This document shows, piece after piece, positions 58,258-64,000 of a stretch of DNA of 64,000 bases. Source of the DNA: Chlorokybus atmophyticus. Lineage: Eukaryota; Streptophyta; Chlorokybophyceae; Chlorokybales; Chlorokybaceae. Where the stretch lies: contig RHPI01002090.1 of NCBI GenBank assembly GCA_009103225.1, positions 250,214-314,213 of the forward strand, given 5' to 3'. The translations under genes were made by a program, and so were the position numbers. The number at the start of each line of letters is the position of its first letter. Positions within the stretch are counted from its first letter, which is position 1. The notes under the pieces were generated by a model. The model did not search any database, was not told where the DNA came from, and worked only from the letters and a program-made list of their open reading frames with translations.

Positions 58258-59862
58258 CACTTGTGTACATAAGATGCAAGGCACAACTCGTACATGCAAA
58301 TCTATGTGCACACGTACTCACACACGCATAGGCACAGGCGCGTGCGTGCGTGCACACACAACCAGACGGCGCATATCACACATGAGCAGACACGCATGCA
58401 ATGAGGACTTGGCATGAGCCTTTGCAGAGTGAGCGATTGACATCGGCACTTACACCACGTCATGCGTGAGTAAGCAGGTTATCTGCAAGACATGAAGTCG
58501 TGATGCACGACCATCCTCGATGAGTCAGGCTGCATTGTGCAGAAACTTGCATGCACATTGTGGCATGCATCAATAAAATGATCAGATGAGTATCAATAAT
58601 GAACTTGATGTGGTCAATTGCAGGAGAACACTGCAGTTGAGTGGGAGTCACAGCAATGTGCATGCCATTTACGGTGACCGTGCATGCTGGTGTACATGCA
58701 GGTTTGGGCACACCCTTGTGTGTGACAACATGTGCATGAACGCTAGTGTGCGCGCTTGTGCATATGCGCATCTACATGTGACATGTAGAGTGTTATTACT
58801 TGGATAAGTGCATGGGCATGTCGCTGTGCGCGTGCACGTCCGTTCATGTTTTGCATACTTCAAGCCTTGGGTATTTCGAATATTTTAAGAGCTTGCAATC
58901 AACAACCCTCCTTGGCAATAGCTCTTGCGGGCATGTTCCCATCTGGCGCTATGATGGCACTTCAATGCCAGTCACCTCACCTACATTGTGTCAAGGCGAA
59001 GGTTGAACCCGTCACTGTCCTCTTTTGGTAAGGTGACAACATTTGCACGTGCTTCAATAAGCACAACAAGCTTGAGGCAAAACACATGTCGCTTGTGTCT
59101 TTGCACAGTGACTGGTACTTTTTTATGCTAATTTAAGTAACATCGATGCTTAGCAAAGTGTAACTTGACACAAATAGTCAATCAAGCGAACCTTTTGCAC
59201 ACTTGTTGATTATAATGTTAATAAGGTGCGTACTAAACTTCACTTTTTGATATTAAGCTTTTCATTAATTATAGCACTGCGTAGCAAATTGCTGAGATAA
59301 ATGTACATATCAATGTACATCAATTTGCGTCCTTGGTGTTAATAGCAAGTACATGTAGGCTTTGATGATCAAGTGGGGTTCGTGGCCATTTACAATAATT
59401 CTGTTGATGTATCCAATTAACTCGGGTTTTACAATGCTCACGTTGAGCAAATAGGATCGGCCATGCATGAAGCGCATGCATACCCTAAAAGTGCAAAGGG
59501 CGAATTGTAAATCCGAAGCTTGTCCACAACGGATATCCAAACAAATTCATGTTAAACAGCATCTCTTTTTGCAATTAACATCGAGCACCATAACCGACCT
59601 GCTTGCCTTTTTCAAGAACATTGTGATGCATGGAGATTGCGGCGGCGAGCTCAAGATAACGCTCTTGCATGTTGATTGTCTATCAAGAACACAATTACTG
59701 AGTTTATTAAGTGTGATGCTCAACATCTGCACAAAGAGATTACATAACTGCTACGCACTTATGAGCTGGCATTTTCAAGAATACATTAAGCCTACCTAGA
59801 CAGAAAATAGTCACCGTGTTTGACATGTTGTAAGACGATACATGCGTCAAAGCGCCCACCGT

Positions 59863-59999
59863 GGCCTTTTTGAAAAATGCACATACCTTATTTACAACCT
59901 GCATACCGGTATCTATGGGCCATAGAGCCCACCGTGGCCTTTTTGAAAATTACACATACCTTATTTACAACCCTGCATACTGGTATCTATGGGCCATAG
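59863..59999. repeat. Tandem duplication, about 70-base unit
   Basis: The unit CCCACCGTGGCCTTTTTGAA through ATCTATGGGCCATAG occurs twice in a row with few differences, shortly before the intact Kelch gene. Confidence 0.9.
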
Positions 60000-60233
60000 T
60001 TTCATGATAGTGTCAGGTGTGTAGGGAAACGCCTCGCTGCGATCGCTGGACACCTACCCCCGCAAAATGGCGCTGACCAGCGGTCAGCTCCGCCTGTGCC
60101 CCACGCCGGGGCCGCAGTGACGGTGGCGCCGGCGGCGGCAGTGATGGCGTTGAGATGCAGCTGACGTGCGTACCTGGTATTTGCTTGTTGTCCGCCAGCT
60201 GTGACTGGTGTAGGAAGGGCCATCTCTGCAGCA

Positions 60234-62626
60234 ATGCGCACGCAGCGCTCCAGCTGCTCGACTACATGGCCATGGCCGTCTGCCGACGTTGCGTGGGCTG
60301 CCCTACTGCTAGTTGTGGTCTGTGCAACTACTGGTGTTGCCGCCCAGTTTTCTCTCTACACAGGTAAGTGCGTGCTTGCTTATTAAACTCGACTGTGCTT
60401 GCGCTCGCCTTACAACCAGCAAGTACAAGCTCGACATGCTGCTGCTGCAGGACCCCGCCTTGGCACAGGCGTGATTGAAGCGTCCAGTGCGCCTTGCGGC
60501 GGACGTCTAATCATCGCCGGTGGATACGAGTACGGTACGACGCAGCAGCAATCTCTTCCAAAGCATCAAGTTGTTTGCCCTGCCAGTGAAGCTGTACATG
60601 ACGTTGCCTTGACTTGTTCTGCTCTCCCCCCCCCCCTTTTCCCCCCTGAAAGGCAGCAACTACACTGACGGCAACAAGACTAGTTTGTGGGACCTAAACA
60701 AGAATTCGTCATGGACACGCGGCGCAGACATACCTATAGTAGGTGGTAGCAGCATTGCGTTGTTCGCCTCGTAGAGATGCAGCACATGCATGTCATGCGG
60801 CTGGTGTACTGGCAGGCGATGTCACATGGTGCCTGCGTCTGCGTCAACGACACCACGCTTGTCATCATAGGAGGTAATGCGCAAACTTGTTGTGACTACG
60901 CAAGCTGTGCAAGCACGTCAAGCAAACTGTGCGCGCTACGCACAACAAGCCCAGCTTGACAAGCACTGCATAGGTTGGAAAGCATAGCGTGTTCATGCAT
61001 GCTGTCACAGTAACTGCGTCACAGCAGCCATGTAAACCATACTGATCGCCCTGCGTTGACTGTCTTCGTTTGCAGGCTTTTCGAAAGTGATAGTTCCTGG
61101 AAGTAATGTGGCCCTTAGCAACGTGTGGGCATATGACATAAAGGCTGACAGGTGACTCCGTACACATGTACTGCAATCTGCTGCTGCTCTCGAGCCAACA
61201 CAGCATGCCCACCGGGGGGTGGGGGGGTGGGGCATGTACATCAAAAGTGCAAGGTTTGACGCGATACACATGTGATAAGAAACTGATGCCGCCAGTGCAC
61301 GCTTGCAGATGGTTGGCATGGCCAAGTCTTCCTGCTGTGCGAGGAGCGGGCACAGCCTTCATCATACGTGGGAGAATCTACTTTGTCGGCGGCGCCATCG
61401 GTCCTACCGAGGCACATCAACATGCACGCAGCAGAGAGTGTGTTTATCAGTCCGTCAACAACCAAGCATAACTACTGTTATTGTGTCTCAGGACGCTTCA
61501 ACGGGCGACTCCACCATTGTGTGGTCTCTGTCCGTCGCTGGTGCAGATGATTCCGCAGGTTGGGTGTTGGAGGACGCAACAAATACGCGCCCTTTGAACC
61601 ATCTTGGAAGCGCTGTGGTGAGCAACAGTGCCTACCTGGTGGGAGGTCAGCAGCTGTGGACAAATGACACAAGACAAATCGAGAGCACGGTCGTCCAGCG
61701 ATTCGACTCCACATATCACACCTTTACGCCGGTTACAGACCTCCCCGACCACACTTCCCACACTTCCAGCAACACCTTTGCCCTCAATGGTTTCGTGTTT
61801 GTCTTTGGTGGCACCACCAATGGCCGGCTGGGTGGCTTGGCAGTAACTTCAGTTCTCGCTTACAGCATACCACTCAACAGGTAGAGCTCAAGGCTTGTGT
61901 ATAACACAGTGTATGGTTGGACAATCATGCCGCCCTCTTATCCAGGTGGGCCAAGCTTGGAACAGCGTTGCCGAGGCCCGTGGTGGCGCCCGTAGCGCAG
62001 TACTGTCCGTCTGCGGGGATGGTTGTGTATGTCAGCTACACCTACACGTACATTGTGTATGCAGCAAGCCTAGAGTCCGCTGCAAAAGCCGCCTTTGCAG
62101 GTAGCAGGCAGGACAACGCGTGTTGCATGCAATCCATGTGTGCGCATGCAAGGTGCTGGCTGTCCTGAGCTCTATTGTTGCAGCCCCACCGCCTTCACTG
62201 CCGCCACATTCACCCCCAGCACCTCCGCCACCACCACCAACCTCGCCACGGCCGCCACCTCCACCTCCCCCCCAACCACCGTCATCTCCCCCATCAAAAC
62301 CCTCACCACCCCCGTCGCCACCTCCGCGACTACCAGCCCCACCACCCCCACCACGTCCTCCACGTCCTCCTCCACCTCCACGTCCACCTCCACCTCTTCG
62401 TCCACCCCCATCACCTCCACGACCTCCGCTATCACCACCATTAGTGTCACCTCCACCTCCTCTTCCACCTCCACCACCCTCAACACCACCACCTTCACCT
62501 CCACCTCCTTCTCCACCCCTCCCACCTGACCCTGCACCTGCGCTTGAAACGGGACCCGGCACTTCCCCAACAGATGCCAGCGCGCCTCCCGTGCCGTCCG
62601 CGCAACCAGCAGCAGGCCCCCAATGA
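60234..62626 (+). CDS. Secreted Kelch-repeat protein with hydroxyproline-rich-type proline tail
   Basis: Probably a cell-wall or extracellular-matrix protein. Nine exons (60234-60363, 60451-60534, 60653-60738, 60816-60873, 61076-61151, 61309-61411, 61492-61880, 61946-62100, 62184-62626) close to 507 residues. The start has a clear signal peptide: hydrophobic AALLLVVVCATTGVAA with likely cleavage before QFSLYTG. Residues about 60-360 carry Kelch-type blades, each with a GG pair after hydrophobic strands (LIIAGGYE, LVIIGG, IYFVGG, AYLVGG, FVFVFGG) and aromatic strand residues such as NVWAYD. The last exon is a long Pro/Ser-Pro tract like pherophorin or extensin rods, ending in a non-repetitive tail. 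Possible N-glycosylation sites (NYT, NKT, NSS, NDT) fit secretion. The exon 6 donor is GC (61412). TGTAA lies about 145 bases after TGA. The ligand or enzyme activity is unknown. Confidence 0.85.
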
Positions 62627-63030
62627 GCCTCGGGCGAGGATCCCTCAGCACCTGCCCCTTATGACGCAGGTGCTCCTGCTGGCCATAACTCTTAGCCCAC
62701 ATATACGCCTCCTTCATCAAGTTGAAAGCGCTTACAATGCTTGTGCTGAGTGTTTAGCATCACACGTGCATGTAAAGGTGCAAATAAAACACTATACAGC
62801 TTCATGCATTGACGCTATTATGCTATTAGCATCAGGGTACCACTGATACTATGTTATCACTTTTAAATATAGCCATCTTACTTGTAGGTTATTGAGTGTG
62901 TTGTTGATACATACGACACATTTTAAGCGCGGCCAGTAAATCGCCTTACCGTCACTCGCTGCTATGTGGTAAGGAAACAACACACTCGCCTAGGGGCTGC
63001 AGCTGTTAGTAAGGTGAAGTTCTTGCTGCG

Positions 63031-63055
63031 CCGTTGTGTTAGGCTAACACAACGG
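63031..63055. repeat. Hairpin with 11-base perfect arms
   Basis: The arm CCGTTGTGTTA, loop ggc, then TAACACAACGG. Confidence 0.85.
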
Positions 63056-63195
63056 GTCCAGTGATGTTTGGTAGCCATTTTCTCTGCTTGCAGCAGGAGC
63101 AACATGATAGTATGTTGAGCAATGTTTGACAAACTATCTTGGCATGATAGTTAACGCTGTTTAAAAGTACATTATACTTTGATGTTGGTTAATGC

Positions 63196-63322
63196 AGCAG
63201 AGAGAGAGAGAGAGGGAGAGAGAGAGGGAGAGAGAGAGGGAGAGAGGGAGAGAGGGGGAGAGGGAGAGGGAGAGGGAGAGGGGGAGAGGGGGAGAGGGAG
63301 AGAGAGAGAGAGAGAGAGAGAT
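63196..63322. repeat. GA-rich simple repeat
   Basis: About 125 bases of GAGAGG/GAGAGA units on the plus strand. It opens spurious arginine/glutamate frames on one strand and serine/proline/leucine frames on the other. Confidence 0.97.
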
Positions 63323-64000
63323 GCCTCAACAGGCAACACTTCTCGTCGCGGATGCATTGAAAGCTGCAATTTGCAAGCAAGATGTGATGGTGGTGTGGTG
63401 GTTGTATTAACAAGGATTGTTTAAAGGACACCAGCAGCACACAATCTGCCTTTTGCACCTTTACAACGCTTCTTACTTGATTAATGTGCACATGTATCAC
63501 CACGCGTGTGCCCGCGCGCACTCATGCATGCACGAACATGGTGAATCCGATGACGGCGCAGTGAAGTGCCTTCAGAATGGCAAAAGTTGAACGATTAGAT
63601 CTCTAGAGACAGCTCATGAACGCCTTGCTCTTATAGAAATCAATGTTATTGCTGCGCAATAAGCATAGAGTCAACATCACTGAATGCGCTATGCATATGA
63701 ACTGGGCACATACTCATCACGAAGCAACAACCAAGCTGTAGTGATAAGCGCTTATCACAGCAGCTAGCTTGGCCACTGCGCGGTCCAACTGTCAATGCCT
63801 TCTCGTCCCTCTTCTTCTCCCACCACTGTCAGCGCCGCTGCTTCAGTGTCAACAACAGCAATGTAGCCAATTTTAGGTATGCCTGCTGCTGGCATTGATA
63901 GTGGTTGGCGGAGTGGGTTGGAGGAGGAGGAGGGTAACCGCGCCACCTACAACTTTGCGTTGAGAGGTGGCGGGTTGAGGTTCCTAACACAACTTCGCAC

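Larger units (their letters stand above)
56431..60233. other. Repeat-rich intergenic region between the Kelch paralogues
   Basis: Holds a GTGC repeat (about 56840-56870), a 19-base-arm palindrome (57779-57822), CG/GA repeats (58215-58257) and a 70-base tandem duplication (59863-59999). A 110-codon frame at 59467-59799 has no recognised feature. No gene supported. Confidence 0.45.
62627..64000. other. Downstream region without a recognised gene
   Basis: Holds the Kelch 3' flank, a hairpin at 63031-63055 and a GA-rich tract at about 63196-63322. A 60-codon minus-strand frame at 63764-63946 could be a terminal exon of a gene beyond the window, but nothing identifies it. Confidence 0.45.

Noticed and set aside
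62032-62720. Glycine-rich minus-strand frames of 176-182 codons
   Set aside because: Same composition effect opposite the proline-rich last exon of the Kelch gene.
63764-63946. Possible last exon of a minus-strand gene entering from the right edge
   Set aside because: Sixty codons with no recognisable family and no upstream sequence in the window; not listed as a gene.

Overview
This is a stretch of nuclear chromosome from a photosynthetic eukaryote, most likely a chlorophyte green alga. Protein genes are cut into many short exons with GT-AG (and unusually often GC-AG) introns. Two genes encode proteins for the plastid ribosome (RbfA, bL12c). Trs130 and Vps15 look closest to their plant forms. 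TGTAA, the chlorophyte poly(A) signal, lies within about 160 bases after the stop of at least five genes. Base composition looks close to half G+C, and CA/GT, GA, CG and TGCATG simple repeats are common. I could not run searches; identities come from recognising family motifs and from joining exons whose splice phases agree.

Layout. 1-1046: 3' part of an ER-anchored Ubc6/UBE2J ubiquitin-conjugating enzyme. 1.5-3.8 kb: a long foldback repeat and two minus-strand tRNA-Ala(AGC) genes. 4071-7422: Y-family DNA polymerase of the iota type. 9246-13648: a pogo-type DNA transposon with TA target duplication, an internal tandem duplication and a damaged transposase. 14881-21090: TRAPPC10/Trs130. 22785-31868 (minus): Vps15, whose 27 reconstructed exons encode kinase, HEAT and WD40 parts with a dysferlin (DysF) domain between kinase and HEAT. 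32343-33430: PRKRIP1, divergent from Vps15. 33759-35144 (minus): plastid RbfA. 36.7-38.7 kb: two reverse-transcriptase relics. 38838-41913 (minus): SNM1/Pso2 nuclease with UBZ4 finger, divergent from plastid bL12 (42298-43304). 44022-45105 (minus): SDHAF4.

From 45.7 to 64 kb the window is mostly accessory: an inverted pair of tRNA-derived short elements, a deleted Ty1/copia element (48011-50523), an interrupted OTU-protease relic and an unrecognised cysteine-rich ORF, then two paralogous secreted Kelch/proline-rich genes. The first (53914-56430) is a pseudogene holding an assembly gap; the second (60234-62626) is intact.

The host genes cover separate housekeeping tasks: DNA damage tolerance and crosslink repair (polymerase iota, SNM1), membrane traffic and autophagy (TRAPPC10, Vps15), ER protein degradation (UBE2J), splicing (PRKRIP1), and organelle biogenesis (RbfA, bL12c, SDHAF4). 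Two divergent pairs share promoters of 474 and 384 bases. The most unusual observation is the DysF domain inside Vps15.
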